41,313 nucleotides of DNA from Solibacillus cecembensis (GTDB lineage Bacteria > Bacillota > Bacilli > Bacillales_A > Planococcaceae). The DNA lies in the NCBI RefSeq assembly GCF_001439635.1, contig NZ_LMBZ01000029.1, positions 402-41,714 on the forward strand, written 5' to 3'. Shown piece by piece: positions 23,385 to 31,805 of the stretch; position 1 is the first letter of the stretch; each line of letters begins with the position of its first letter. Position numbers and translations under genes: made by a program. The notes under the pieces were generated by a model. That model made no database searches. It had not been told where the DNA came from and was given only the letters and a program-made list of their open reading frames with translations.

Positions 23385-24086
23385 ATGAAAAGAAAATTAA
23401 CAATTACATCAGTGATTCTAGGACTAAGCGTGGTTGCTGGATCGGCTTATGCGGCGAGCAATACCGATATGTTGGAAGTGTATAAATCGAATTTTACAAG
23501 TTCATCTGCAACAATTAGTAAAGAAGAAGCAATTAAATTAGGCGACTACACAGACTACGCGCAAATGGCAAAAGACAAAGGTATTACAGTAGAGGCATTA
23601 TTTGAACAGCTTGAAAAAGAAGGCAAGATGACAAAAACGATTAAGTCTACGGAAGCCGTAAAAGCTGATAGCGGTAAAGTGACACCAATGACGATAAAAT
23701 CGAGTGAACCAATCGACTTAGAAAAAATGGCGAAAGAAAAAGGAATCACGGTAGAAAAACTAATTAAGCAACTTGAAAAAGAAGGTAAATTGACAAAAGC
23801 TGCAGACTTAACAGAAGCCGTAAAATCGAGTGAACCGATTGACTTAGAAAAAATGGCGAAAGACAAAGGAATTACAGTAGAAAAATTAATTGCTCAACTT
23901 GAGAAAGAAGGTAAGTTGACACCAGCAGGACTTGTAAATTCAAGTGAGCCAGTTAACTTAGAAGAAATGGCAAAAGAAAAAGGAATCACAGTAGAGAAAC
24001 TAATTGAACAGCTTGAAAAAGAAAGTAAGGCGACACCCGCTGTAGAATTAACAGAATCAGCGCCTGCAACACCAAGCAAAAAATAA
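23385..24086 (+). CDS. Secreted protein with four helical repeats, function unknown
   Basis: A signal peptide (MKRKLTITSVILGLSVVAGS, likely cut after AYA) precedes four tandem units. Each contains a core like LEKMAKEKGITVEKLIEQLE followed by KEGKLT, at about residues 51-75, 107-132, 151-176 and 188-213. The units are joined by Thr/Ser/Glu/Ala linkers (TEAVKSSEPID). The core has the look of a short helix-turn-helix-like pair, MAKxKGITVExL. I know no family name for it. Units 2-4 are nearly identical, so they were amplified recently. It has an activator-type box shared with the downstream transporter and the two-component system. It may be a substrate, decoy or sensing partner at the cell surface. 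A strong terminator follows. Confidence 0.8.
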   Translation: MKRKLTITSVILGLSVVAGSAYAASNTDMLEVYKSNFTSSSATISKEEAIKLGDYTDYAQMAKDKGITVEALFEQLEKEGKMTKTIKSTEAVKADSGKVTPMTIKSSEPIDLEKMAKEKGITVEKLIKQLEKEGKLTKAADLTEAVKSSEPIDLEKMAKDKGITVEKLIAQLEKEGKLTPAGLVNSSEPVNLEEMAKEKGITVEKLIEQLEKESKATPAVELTESAPATPSKK

Positions 24087-24095
24087 AACATGTAT

Positions 24096-24141
24096 AAGAC
24101 TTTGAATAGCGGTCGTTACCGTTTATTTAAAGTCTTTTTTT
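24096..24141 (+). terminator. Rho-independent terminator
   Basis: AAGACTTTGAATA and TATTTAAAGTCTT pair with one mismatch around a GC-containing loop, then seven Ts. Confidence 0.85.
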
Positions 24142-24164
24142 CGAATGCTGGGACAATTTCCGTC

Positions 24165-24198
24165 CTTAACAAGGATTTAACATGTCTTGTTATATACT
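24165..24198 (+). promoter_or_regulatory. TTAACA direct-repeat box and promoter of the transporter operon
   Basis: TTAACA at 24166-24171 and 24177-24182, 11 bases apart, then CTTGTTATATACT with TATACT in the -10 position 10 bases later. Compared with the box at 23278, almost every base of the 33-base core is the same apart from two short variable spots. Confidence 0.65.
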
Positions 24199-24260
24199 GA
24201 AGACGTTAAGAAATATTGTGAAATTTAATAAATGTAATGAAGAACAGGTGGGAGAAATAA

Positions 24261-26204
24261 ATGTTTGAACTAAGAAATGTAACCAAAAAATATAACAGTG
24301 AGTTCATTTTGAATGATATTTCGGTTGAGATAGGAAAAGGACTCAATTTTATTGTAGGGGCTTCTGGTAGCGGAAAAACGACTTTGCTGAAAATATTAAG
24401 TGGCTTGGATAAGGAATTTGATGGCGATGTTTCCTATGCTGGAAAGGACATGAAAGCATTATCTACCCAGGAAAAAAGCTATTTTTACAATAATGTGTTT
24501 GGTTTCGTTTGGCAGGATTTTAATTTACTAGAGGATTTAACAGTGCTTGAAAATGTCGTGCTACCACAGTACTTAAAAGATGAGCAAAATACAAAACATG
24601 CTGAGAAAATACTGAAAGAACTTAAAATTTTTGAGTTAGCCAATCAAAAAGTGAAAAATCTTTCGGGCGGACAGAAACAGCGGGTGGCTATTGCACGAGA
24701 GCTAATGAAAAATCCACAAGTGATTATTGCAGATGAGCCAACGAGTGCATTAGATGAAAAAAGTGCCAAAATGACGATGAGTATTTTAAGAGAAATTTCG
24801 AAAAGTAGAACCGTAATTATTGTGACGCATGATACATCTCTTATTGGCAATCAAGACAATGTTTTTGAGCTGGATAAGGGGGAGCTTGTTTCGGAGGTTG
24901 GCAATCATCTTGTCAAAACTGATGAACCGAGCCTGTACAATACACATAGCCTATCCATTAAAAATGCTTTTACGATGGCGCGAACAGGGGTAAAAAGGAA
25001 ATTTGGTCGTTTTACAGTAGCTACACTATCAATTATGTTAGCAGCACTTTTATTGCTGACAACACTTGGCGGCGCAATTAACAACAGTAGTCAAGAAGCG
25101 TTCAATGAATTATTCGATACGTATGGTGAAGGAGTTTTAGACGTTAGTATTGTCGGGAGCTTTATGAGTGCTGGCGGTACAGATGGTAGCGAGGATGACC
25201 AACCAAATGCTGATGTCACACAAAATATTGACGGTTTGTATGAACTATATGCAAAAGATAAGCGAGTTGATTTTATTGCTTCTTTACAAGCATTCAATGA
25301 AATTTCGATTACAGTTGATGGAGTAAATTACGATGTGGCAAGCACGGGTAGCGCGCCTGTAATTAATAAACTTGTAACGGGAAAAATGCCTTTAGGCGCG
25401 GATGATGAGGTCGTTGTCCCAGAAAGTTTTGTAAAATCTTTAGGAATTAATAATGAACAAGCGATTGGTAAAACAATTGATTTCAGTACGGCTATTTATA
25501 ATTGGGAAACAGGAAGCCCAGTGCTAAAAGAAGCCAATATCAGCGCGGAAATTGTTGGTGTATCGGATACGACCGTTTTCTATGATTATGAAGGACAAAC
25601 GATGGATTACAGCGTGGATGATGCCTTCTTTTTCAGCAAAACAGCACTGGAACAATTGAGAAATCAAGCGGATATAACAGATAATGAATCCAATTTTGTT
25701 ATTCGAGCAAAAACACCAGCCGATATGATTGCCATTAAGGATGAACTAAACGAAAATGGTATCGTTCCTCTAGGTAGATTTGAGCTAGTGGAAGACATTA
25801 TTCGATTAAATGACCAAACTACGGAGCAAACAGGTGCTGCAAGTTCGATTATCGGATTTTTAGCTATTGTGATGGTTACAGCAATTTTTCTAATTACGGG
25901 CGTTATGAGAAAAAGAGAATATGCAATTTATAAAGTGAGCGGATTCAACAACAATCATTTAAATTTATTGAATTTTGCAGAAATGATTTTCGTAACGGTT
26001 ACTGGTATTGTACTCATGCTCGTAACATCTTCACTAATTAATACAGCAACCGAAGCTATGTTTTCTGTCAATATTTTGAATGCGAAAATGCTAATTAAAG
26101 GTGTGCTTCTCATTCTAGGTGTTGCCGTTATCGCTTATGTTATTACACTATTAACGTATGTAAAAACTAATATTACAACAGCTTTAAAACAGGGTGACCG
26201 ATAA
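24261..26204 (+). CDS. ABC transporter, fused ATPase-permease (MacB/FtsX type), first half-transporter
   Basis: A cytoplasmic ATPase domain (Walker A GASGSGKTT at 33-41, Q-loop WQDFNLL at 84-90, signature LSGGQKQR at 134-141, Walker B VIIADEPTSALD, switch VTHD) is fused to an FtsX-type permease. The permease has one membrane helix at about 250-273, an extracellular domain of about 260 residues, then three helices at about 535-640. This is the MacB layout: such pumps act mechanically across the membrane on peptides, lipoproteins or antibiotics. Two paralogous half-transporters are encoded in tandem, the second starting at TAATG, so a heterodimer is likely. Expression probably depends on the TTAACA-box regulator. 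Confidence 0.9.
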   Translation: MFELRNVTKKYNSEFILNDISVEIGKGLNFIVGASGSGKTTLLKILSGLDKEFDGDVSYAGKDMKALSTQEKSYFYNNVFGFVWQDFNLLEDLTVLENVVLPQYLKDEQNTKHAEKILKELKIFELANQKVKNLSGGQKQRVAIARELMKNPQVIIADEPTSALDEKSAKMTMSILREISKSRTVIIVTHDTSLIGNQDNVFELDKGELVSEVGNHLVKTDEPSLYNTHSLSIKNAFTMARTGVKRKFGRFTVATLSIMLAALLLLTTLGGAINNSSQEAFNELFDTYGEGVLDVSIVGSFMSAGGTDGSEDDQPNADVTQNIDGLYELYAKDKRVDFIASLQAFNEISITVDGVNYDVASTGSAPVINKLVTGKMPLGADDEVVVPESFVKSLGINNEQAIGKTIDFSTAIYNWETGSPVLKEANISAEIVGVSDTTVFYDYEGQTMDYSVDDAFFFSKTALEQLRNQADITDNESNFVIRAKTPADMIAIKDELNENGIVPLGRFELVEDIIRLNDQTTEQTGAASSIIGFLAIVMVTAIFLITGVMRKREYAIYKVSGFNNNHLNLLNFAEMIFVTVTGIVLMLVTSSLINTATEAMFSVNILNAKMLIKGVLLILGVAVIAYVITLLTYVKTNITTALKQGDR

Positions 26205-27997
26205 TGATACAAATTAACAATCTTACAAAAACGTATGGTAACGCGCAAATATTTGATGACACAAGCTTTACATTTCCAAACAGTGGGTTAGTGTGTTTAC
26301 TAGGTGCATCGGGCAGTGGTAAAAGCACATTGCTCAATATGCTTGCGGGCTTTGATAGTGATTACAGCGGTGATATTTCTGTTAGTGGCACATCTATTAG
26401 TAAAATGAATGCGGACGAGCTGTGTACTTACCGCAGAGATAACGTAGGCTTTATTTTTCAAAACTACCATCTGTTAAGCGGCTATACGGTGCTTGAAAAT
26501 ATTATGCTTCATTGTGAACTAAATAGTTTAGATGAACAAAACAATGTCGAGAATGCCATGGAATTATTAAACCGACTTGGACTATCGGAAAAAGCTCATG
26601 AGAAAATCGAAAATTTATCAGGCGGTCAAAAGCAAAGGGTTGCGATTGCAAGAGCTTTAATTAGCAATCCAAGTATTATTTTAGCGGATGAGCCAACAGG
26701 TGCGCTTGACCGTCGCAATTCTACTGAAATGATGACTTTACTAAAAGAGATTGCAAAGGATCGATTAGTCATTGTCATTACGCACGATAAAAAAATATGT
26801 GAATTCGCAGATGATGTGATTTCGATTGTACATGCGAAAATTGTCGGAAAAGATGCCATCTTGCAAAAAGAGCAAGCAGGCGTACAAAGCCTCAAAATGA
26901 ACGGAGCTGTAAAAGTAGCCTCTTTCAAAAGGGGCGTAAAAAATTTCAAAGTGCATTTTAAACGTTATATGGCGGTCAGTTTAGCGATATCTATTGGGAT
27001 CTTTTGCTTTATGCTGAGCTTGTCATCGGGCAATATGTTGCAGCAATCAATTGAGGATTTCAAGGGGAAAAATACAGCTTATAACAATGGCTATATCAAA
27101 ACTGAAGATGAAGAAAAGGTTTTAGATTTACTGGAATCCGATGAGCGACTCGAAAATGTTTACGTCCAACTTAAAATTACCGATGTTCAATTAACGATGG
27201 GTGACAACAACGAAACAATGACTGAAAAATATCCGATGCCAAAAGCAACGGAAAGTATGTCATACGGCACAATGCCAAAAAAAGAGGCAAACGAAATTGC
27301 TCTAAGTCCAAGTTTGGCCAAAAAGTTTGCAAGTTCAATTAGTGATTTAGTAGGGAAGGAAATAACACTTACTTATGACAATCAAACTTATAAGCTAACA
27401 GTAAGCGGCATTTATAATGCGGGCTATGATGATTTTTTTGTTAGCTCTGATGTTGAACAGGCGTTTTATGCCGGTGAGGATGAGCCAGTCTATTCTATCA
27501 GCTATGATGTAAAGGATTTTGAAGATATTGTATCTGTCAGTGAAATGCTTCAAGAAAATAAAATGGACAGTAAAAACGCATCGAATGAAGTAGGCGCATT
27601 GCAAGACACATTCAAAAGTTTAAGTCGCTTATTCCTGACGATTTCAATTTTGATTTTAGCAATTGGTTTATTTATCAGTAGCGTATTGCTAGTGAAACTA
27701 CAAAATTCAAGATATAAAGAGTTAGGGCTATTAGCTGCATTAGGCTTTAACAAAAGCACGATACAAAAAATGATTATGAGTGAAAATGTTCTTTTATCTG
27801 CAATGGCGGCCGTTTTCAATGCTGTACTTTTCGGAGGGGCGTATTTCATTGGTAAGATTTTTGAAGTAGCAATTAGTATTTCACCGTTGCAAATGTTCGT
27901 GTCAATAGCGGTGACAGGAATTGTAGTTGTCATCATTAGTATTATCGCAAGTTATAAACTGATTAATACTGAACCTGCTGTGGCATTAAGAAAGTAA
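26204..27997 (+). CDS. ABC transporter, fused ATPase-permease, second half-transporter
   Basis: Same design as its upstream neighbour: Walker A GASGSGKST at 34-42, Q-loop FQNYHLL, signature LSGGQKQR, Walker B IILADEPTGALD, switch ITHD. A first membrane helix follows at about 257-278 (MAVSLAISIGIFCFMLSLSS), a shorter extracellular domain of about 190 residues, then three closing helices from about 475. The start overlaps the previous stop (TAATG), which favours equal synthesis of the two halves. The C-terminus YKLINTEPAVALRK is typical of FtsX permeases, and a relic with the same ending is found at 33.7 kb. Substrate unknown; export or resistance toward an envelope-active peptide is plausible because a two-component system is linked. 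Confidence 0.9.
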   Translation: MIQINNLTKTYGNAQIFDDTSFTFPNSGLVCLLGASGSGKSTLLNMLAGFDSDYSGDISVSGTSISKMNADELCTYRRDNVGFIFQNYHLLSGYTVLENIMLHCELNSLDEQNNVENAMELLNRLGLSEKAHEKIENLSGGQKQRVAIARALISNPSIILADEPTGALDRRNSTEMMTLLKEIAKDRLVIVITHDKKICEFADDVISIVHAKIVGKDAILQKEQAGVQSLKMNGAVKVASFKRGVKNFKVHFKRYMAVSLAISIGIFCFMLSLSSGNMLQQSIEDFKGKNTAYNNGYIKTEDEEKVLDLLESDERLENVYVQLKITDVQLTMGDNNETMTEKYPMPKATESMSYGTMPKKEANEIALSPSLAKKFASSISDLVGKEITLTYDNQTYKLTVSGIYNAGYDDFFVSSDVEQAFYAGEDEPVYSISYDVKDFEDIVSVSEMLQENKMDSKNASNEVGALQDTFKSLSRLFLTISILILAIGLFISSVLLVKLQNSRYKELGLLAALGFNKSTIQKMIMSENVLLSAMAAVFNAVLFGGAYFIGKIFEVAISISPLQMFVSIAVTGIVVVIISIIASYKLINTEPAVALRK

Positions 27998-28057
27998 AGC
28001 GGATACGACCATAACGTTAAATCCAGTTAATTTGATTGTATATTTAAAAAGATTAAT

Positions 28058-28106
28058 AAAAACCATCTCGCCTCTATTGATTTTATAGTAGGGAGATGGT
28101 TTTTCT
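28058..28106 (+). terminator. Rho-independent terminator after the transporter operon
   Basis: AAAAACCATCTC and GAGATGGTTTTT form a 12-pair stem with a T-run. The following sequence (TCTTTTGGATATTTATTCATG) has a close copy beside the terminator at 33.8 kb. Confidence 0.9.
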
Positions 28107-28252
28107 TTTGGATATTTATTCATGTTCTTACTTATGAAAAATGATTAATAAAGGGATTATTTTCAATTCTATCGAAATATAAAAATAATAATGGTTTACT
28201 CACGAAGTAGGTTTCTGCAAAAAGAGTAAATCAATAATTGGGGGAGAAAGCA

Positions 28253-28639
28253 ATGAAGTGTTCGTCGCGTAATTTAACTAAGATAATTGGTATTGCAGTG
28301 GCAATTTTTTCACTTGTTTATATTCGAAAGGGGACATCTGGTAAAACGCTCTTTATTTCTACGGGCATAAAAATGGATTACCCTCTCATTAATCAGGAAA
28401 ATGGTGAAGTCACTGCCGATATTACCTATAAAGGAAAGAAATATATGCGTATTCAATATAATGTCTTAACCGAAGAAACAAAAGTAAAGGGCAGTATAGA
28501 AACAATAAAATTAAATCGTTTGTTAAGAAATAAGATTAAATTGGATGATGGTGAATATATAGAAATGGTTCAAAGTTCAGCGCGATTTTTTATTGAAAAT
28601 GAAATAACGAACCCAGAAGAATATTACAGACAAGATTAA
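28253..28639 (+). CDS. Hypothetical protein with N-terminal membrane helix
   Basis: A 128-residue protein with one hydrophobic helix at about 10-22 (IIGIAVAIFSLVY), then a polar, beta-leaning domain (MDYPLINQENGEVTADITYK; KYMRIQYNVLTEETKVKGSI). It is probably anchored with the domain outside. The ATG is chosen because GGGGGAG lies eight bases upstream; an in-frame TTG five codons earlier is less well placed. No recognised family. It is not obviously in an operon, as the transporter terminator separates it from the preceding genes. Confidence 0.6.
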   Translation: MKCSSRNLTKIIGIAVAIFSLVYIRKGTSGKTLFISTGIKMDYPLINQENGEVTADITYKGKKYMRIQYNVLTEETKVKGSIETIKLNRLLRNKIKLDDGEYIEMVQSSARFFIENEITNPEEYYRQD

Positions 28640-28781
28640 GGAGCTTATTAATAGATTTATCACAAACGGGGGAATTAACTGTTAAAGATTTGAAACCTAT
28701 AAATTGCGCTACCTTAATTATGCAGCGTAAATTTGATAGAAGTCTATGTTATGATGGAAAAAAGAATTTAGGAGGAATAAA

Positions 28782-29087
28782 ATGGTAACATGCTATTTAA
28801 AGTACGTAATTGACCCTTATAAAGTAAAAGAATTTGAAGAATACGGTAAGATGTGGATTCCACTTGTAAATAAATTAGGTGGGACACATCATGGCTATTT
28901 TCTTCCACATGAGGGAGCTAATAATATTGCTTATGCCTTATTCACTTTCCCGAGTTTAACAGCATATGAAGAATACCGAATGAAAATGGCATTGGATGAA
29001 GAATGTCAAGCAGCATTTAAATTTGCGGAAGATACTAAATGTATTTTAAGTTATGAAAGAAGTTTTATGCGCCCGATATTTAAGTGA
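28782..29087 (+). CDS. NIPSNAP family protein
   Basis: A 101-residue ferredoxin-fold-like protein. MVTCYLKYVIDPYKVKEFEE, then MWIPLVNKLGGTHHGYFLPH, and the closing LSYERSFMRPI match the single-domain bacterial NIPSNAP / dimeric alpha-beta barrel family. Such proteins dimerise and are found with small-molecule metabolism genes, but have no assigned reaction. The ribosome site AGGAGG is strong. It stands alone, and no neighbour hints at a pathway. Confidence 0.85.
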   Translation: MVTCYLKYVIDPYKVKEFEEYGKMWIPLVNKLGGTHHGYFLPHEGANNIAYALFTFPSLTAYEEYRMKMALDEECQAAFKFAEDTKCILSYERSFMRPIFK

Positions 29088-29147
29088 ATATATGATAAAG
29101 AAGAAAAATAGTTTAGCCATACCTTGTTAATCTCCAATGAAAATTAA

Positions 29148-29291
29148 AAACTTTTATTTAATGCGATAGAAATTGAGCGTAAGTATGATATTGCTGTTTG
29201 CCACGTTTTTCTTTTACATATGTCCGAATCGAAAAGAATGCTTCAAAAAATGGTTGAATCAGTTGTAAACTTAGGCAAAATATTTACTTAA
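29148..29291 (+). pseudogene. Relic of a class I SAM-dependent methyltransferase
   Basis: The frame reads KLLFNAIEIERKYDIAVCHV then FLLHMSESKRMLQKMVESVV, NLGKIF and a stop. This is the central part of a methyltransferase fold (family form YDIAICHAFLLHM.....ML.KM..SVK.GGKII). Both ends are missing: there is no SAM-binding glycine motif before it, and the frame is closed by stops on both sides. It ends just before the ribosome site of the phosphoesterase. Confidence 0.65.
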
Positions 29292-29304
29292 TGGGGAAAT
29301 TAGT

Positions 29305-30027
29305 TTGTCAAGAATAGCAATCATTTCAGATATTCATGGTAATTTAACAGCATTAGAATCGGTGCTAAAGGATATTGATAAACGTGGCGTGGACCAGATA
29401 TTTTGTTTGGGAGATTTGGTTGGGGAGGGTCCGCGTGGTTCGCAATGTATTGAACTCATTAGAAATCATTGTGATAAAGTCATTCGTGGGAATTGGGATG
29501 TGTTTATCCGGGATGAGACAGATAATGAAATGATTAAGTGGTCTCAAAGCCAGCTAACAGTTGAGGATTTTAACTACTTAGCCTCCTTACCTTTTCATAT
29601 TGAATTTGAGTTAAATAGGAAGCTGATTCGTTGTTTTCATGCATCACCGAGGAGTGTTTTTGAGCGAATTGCACCTGAGTATCATCCATTAGAAAAGTGT
29701 TTGTCTCTTTTTCAGAATAGTGAAGAAACCGAATCTCATCACTCGAAACGTACTCCAGATATTGTGTTTTATGGAGATATTCATATGACTTTATTAAGAA
29801 GTTATGAAATCGGTATTCTTTGCAATGTAGGAAGTGTGGGTTTAGATTTAGTTGATGCTACTTATGTTATTGTTGATGGCGCGTATGGAACAAATTCAAT
29901 TAACTTTGTACGTGTTCCTTACGATAGAGAGTCAGAACTTGTGGCTGCAAGGGAACTAGGAATGGTAGGTTATGAGCAATATTATAAAGAAATCATGTAC
30001 GATCAATTGATGGAATTGAAAAAGTAA
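29305..30027 (+). CDS. Metallophosphoesterase (calcineurin-like, YfcE type)
   Basis: A binuclear-metal phosphoesterase with all five motifs: DIHGN (D9, H11), GDLVGEG, GNWD, the HASP region (CFHASPRSVFE) and GDIH. The length of 240 residues suits the small cytoplasmic YfcE-like phosphodiesterase group, which often acts on cyclic nucleotides or 2',3'-cyclic ends, though specificity is not visible here. The start is TTG with a GGGGAAAT site upstream. A decayed partial copy lies 6.8 kb to the left in the same orientation. A methyltransferase relic directly precedes it and an IS-end-like palindrome follows. Confidence 0.9.
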   Translation: MSRIAIISDIHGNLTALESVLKDIDKRGVDQIFCLGDLVGEGPRGSQCIELIRNHCDKVIRGNWDVFIRDETDNEMIKWSQSQLTVEDFNYLASLPFHIEFELNRKLIRCFHASPRSVFERIAPEYHPLEKCLSLFQNSEETESHHSKRTPDIVFYGDIHMTLLRSYEIGILCNVGSVGLDLVDATYVIVDGAYGTNSINFVRVPYDRESELVAARELGMVGYEQYYKEIMYDQLMELKK

Positions 30028-30062
30028 TGACTGAAATGGGCCATTTAGTGGGACAAGTATAT

Positions 30063-30122
30063 TGAACTGAACCCTGAATAGTGGACACTTTAAAAAAGTG
30101 GAACTATTTAGGGTTCAGTTCA
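30063..30122. repeat. 60-bp palindrome resembling abutted IS3-family (IS150-type) ends
   Basis: The arms TGAACTGAACCCTGAATAGT and ACTATTTAGGGTTCAGTTCA sit around CACTT/AAGTG, giving about 27 paired bases with few mismatches. The outer TGAACTGAACCCT...GGACACTT resembles the terminal inverted repeat of IS150-like elements. No transposase lies between the ends, so it is either a MITE or a relic of end-to-end joining. It also acts as a plausible bidirectional terminator between the convergent phosphoesterase and lipoprotein genes. Confidence 0.6.
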
Positions 30123-30143
30123 TAATCGTGCTGAATGCTTCTT

Positions 30144-31169
30144 TTATTTGAAATTGTTGTTAATAAAATCTAAAGTGGATGAGTATTTTTTAATTTCATG
30201 TTCTTGTAATCCGATTCCATCATCTGAACTCACTTCTATAAAATTGTATTCGATCAATGCTTTTGGTGTAATCCTCTTTTCGAATAAATTGAAAATAGAG
30301 TTCAAATCTTTTTCTAGATTGATATTCGTTTTAGTTAGGCTGTTGTCTTTGAAATATACCGTTACAAAAATATTGGTACACGCCCCATTTGCGTTAACTT
30401 CCCTACAATTAAACCAATAATCGCTATATTCGGTATCAAAAGTGAATCGATCGTTTTCAATTTTCTCCTTTTCAGATGCCCATTTTTTATTTTCATAAAA
30501 ACTAGCTATATTTGAGTTTGTTTTTTTCATTTCCAGCAAAAATTCTTCTTTTGTATTTATATCCTTCAATGCCTTCATTTCGAATACAAAGGATCCACTT
30601 TCATGATTTGGTCTCATATCTGAGATAGTAACCATGTCAAATAACGCCCCGCTTTGTTTTATTAATTTATATAATTCGAATAAGCGGTCTAAATCTTTTT
30701 CTTCAAAACTTTTTATTTCCATAGGAGGGGTGGAATATAAAAGACCCCAAATTTCTTTTCCTTCCTCCCCAAAAAACACTCTATTTTCATTATTGAATGA
30801 TTCGATAAATCCAAGTTTTTTGATGTCTGGAATAACTTTATCTAATTTATGCAGTTCCGTATCCGCTGCCAATGCAGTTAAATAATTGTCTCTGATGAAA
30901 TGCTTACCTTTGTAATTAAGTTTAGGTTCATCTTCAGCTATAAACGACTTTACTACAACCGAAAACTCCATTTCTTGATGGTCAACAGGAGAGACAATGT
31001 ATGAATCCTCACCTAATTCTAACTCATTTTTATATGAATCTTTAATTACAATATCAATTCCATGTGTATCTTTTACATAATCATTTATTAATTGATCGTT
31101 TGAAAGCGAACTACATGCACTTAAGATCATTACTAAAAATAAAGAGAACATAGCAATTCCTTTTTTCAA
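30144..31169 (-). CDS. Lipoprotein of unknown family
   Basis: The signal MKKGIAMFSLFLVMILSAC has a clear lipobox (Cys19). The mature protein of about 320 residues is a mixed alpha/beta chain beginning LINDYVKDTHGIDIVIKDSY. It has an embedded cysteine pair (NCREVNANGACTN) that could form a disulfide outside the cell. It is somewhat like the DUF1672-type lipoproteins of Firmicutes in its start, but I cannot confirm that. It is monocistronic, convergent with the phosphoesterase and divergent from the first ECF sigma operon. The short ribosome site is GGAGG. Confidence 0.75.
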   Translation of the reverse strand: MKKGIAMFSLFLVMILSACSSLSNDQLINDYVKDTHGIDIVIKDSYKNELELGEDSYIVSPVDHQEMEFSVVVKSFIAEDEPKLNYKGKHFIRDNYLTALAADTELHKLDKVIPDIKKLGFIESFNNENRVFFGEEGKEIWGLLYSTPPMEIKSFEEKDLDRLFELYKLIKQSGALFDMVTISDMRPNHESGSFVFEMKALKDINTKEEFLLEMKKTNSNIASFYENKKWASEKEKIENDRFTFDTEYSDYWFNCREVNANGACTNIFVTVYFKDNSLTKTNINLEKDLNSIFNLFEKRITPKALIEYNFIEVSSDDGIGLQEHEIKKYSSTLDFINNNFK

Positions 31170-31248
31170 TTTTTATCCTCCAATTTATATTGTAAAATTA
31201 CTAAGTAATTATAGCAGAAAAATATATTTTAAAAAACTATTACTAGAA

Positions 31249-31276
31249 TGTTACGTTTTAAGAAATGAATCGTTTA
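31249..31276 (+). promoter_or_regulatory. Candidate ECF-type promoter of the first sigma operon
   Basis: TGTTAC, a 16-base spacer and CGTTTA lie 33 bases before the gene. ECF sigma factors of Bacillales usually recognise AAC/TAC-type -35 and CGT-type -10 elements with this spacing and often drive their own operon. This is a by-eye match only. Confidence 0.35.
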
Positions 31277-31308
31277 TACAACTGGATAGATTAAATGGGG
31301 GAAGTGAA

Positions 31309-31803
31309 TTGGATGTGAAGTTTGTAGACTTGTATGATGCTTATTTTGATGATATTTATCGGTATGTGTATGTGAAGACGAGTAATAAATGGGAAACAGA
31401 AGATTTGGTGAGTGAGGTGTTTCGGAAGGCGTTTGAAAATTTTTCTTTGTTGGAAGGGCATCAGAATGATAAGGCATGGCTGTTTACGATCGCGAGGAAT
31501 ACGGTCATTGATTACTATCGGAAAAATAAAAGTGTGCTAGTGGGAGATAATTTCGAACAGTATTTGAGCCCGCTTCCATTTGAAGATCCGTTTGATGGCA
31601 AAACGGAGAAGGAATGTTTACAGAGAAGCTTAAAGCATTTATCAGACGGAGATTTAGAAATTACGGAGTTACGGTATTTTGCGGATTTGAAATTTAAAGA
31701 GATGGCAATCATTTTGAAAAAAGAGGAAGGTTCTCTTCGTGTGAAATCAAATCGTATTACGAAAAAGTTAGGTGTTTTAGTAAAGAAGTGTTTAGGGGGA
31801 TAA
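31309..31803 (+). CDS. ECF RNA polymerase sigma factor (first module)
   Basis: A 164-residue sigma-70 family factor with only regions 2 and 4: region 2 is DLYDAYFDDIYRYVYVKTSN and then WETEDLVSEVFRKAFENF, followed by AWLFTIARNTVIDYYRKNK (2.4). Region 4 is LSDGDLEITELRYFADLKFK then EMAIILKKEEGSLRVKSNRI. It directs RNA polymerase to envelope- or stress-type promoters. The start is TTG with GGGGGAAG upstream. The stop overlaps the next gene's ATG as TAATG, so the second protein is almost certainly its membrane regulator. The inducing signal is unknown. Confidence 0.9.
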   Translation: MDVKFVDLYDAYFDDIYRYVYVKTSNKWETEDLVSEVFRKAFENFSLLEGHQNDKAWLFTIARNTVIDYYRKNKSVLVGDNFEQYLSPLPFEDPFDGKTEKECLQRSLKHLSDGDLEITELRYFADLKFKEMAIILKKEEGSLRVKSNRITKKLGVLVKKCLGG

Positions 31804-31805
31804 TG

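Noticed and set aside
23555..24091. Long open frames on the - strand opposite the repeat protein
   Set aside because: They arise from the repeated codon pattern of the + strand gene and lack starts with ribosome sites.
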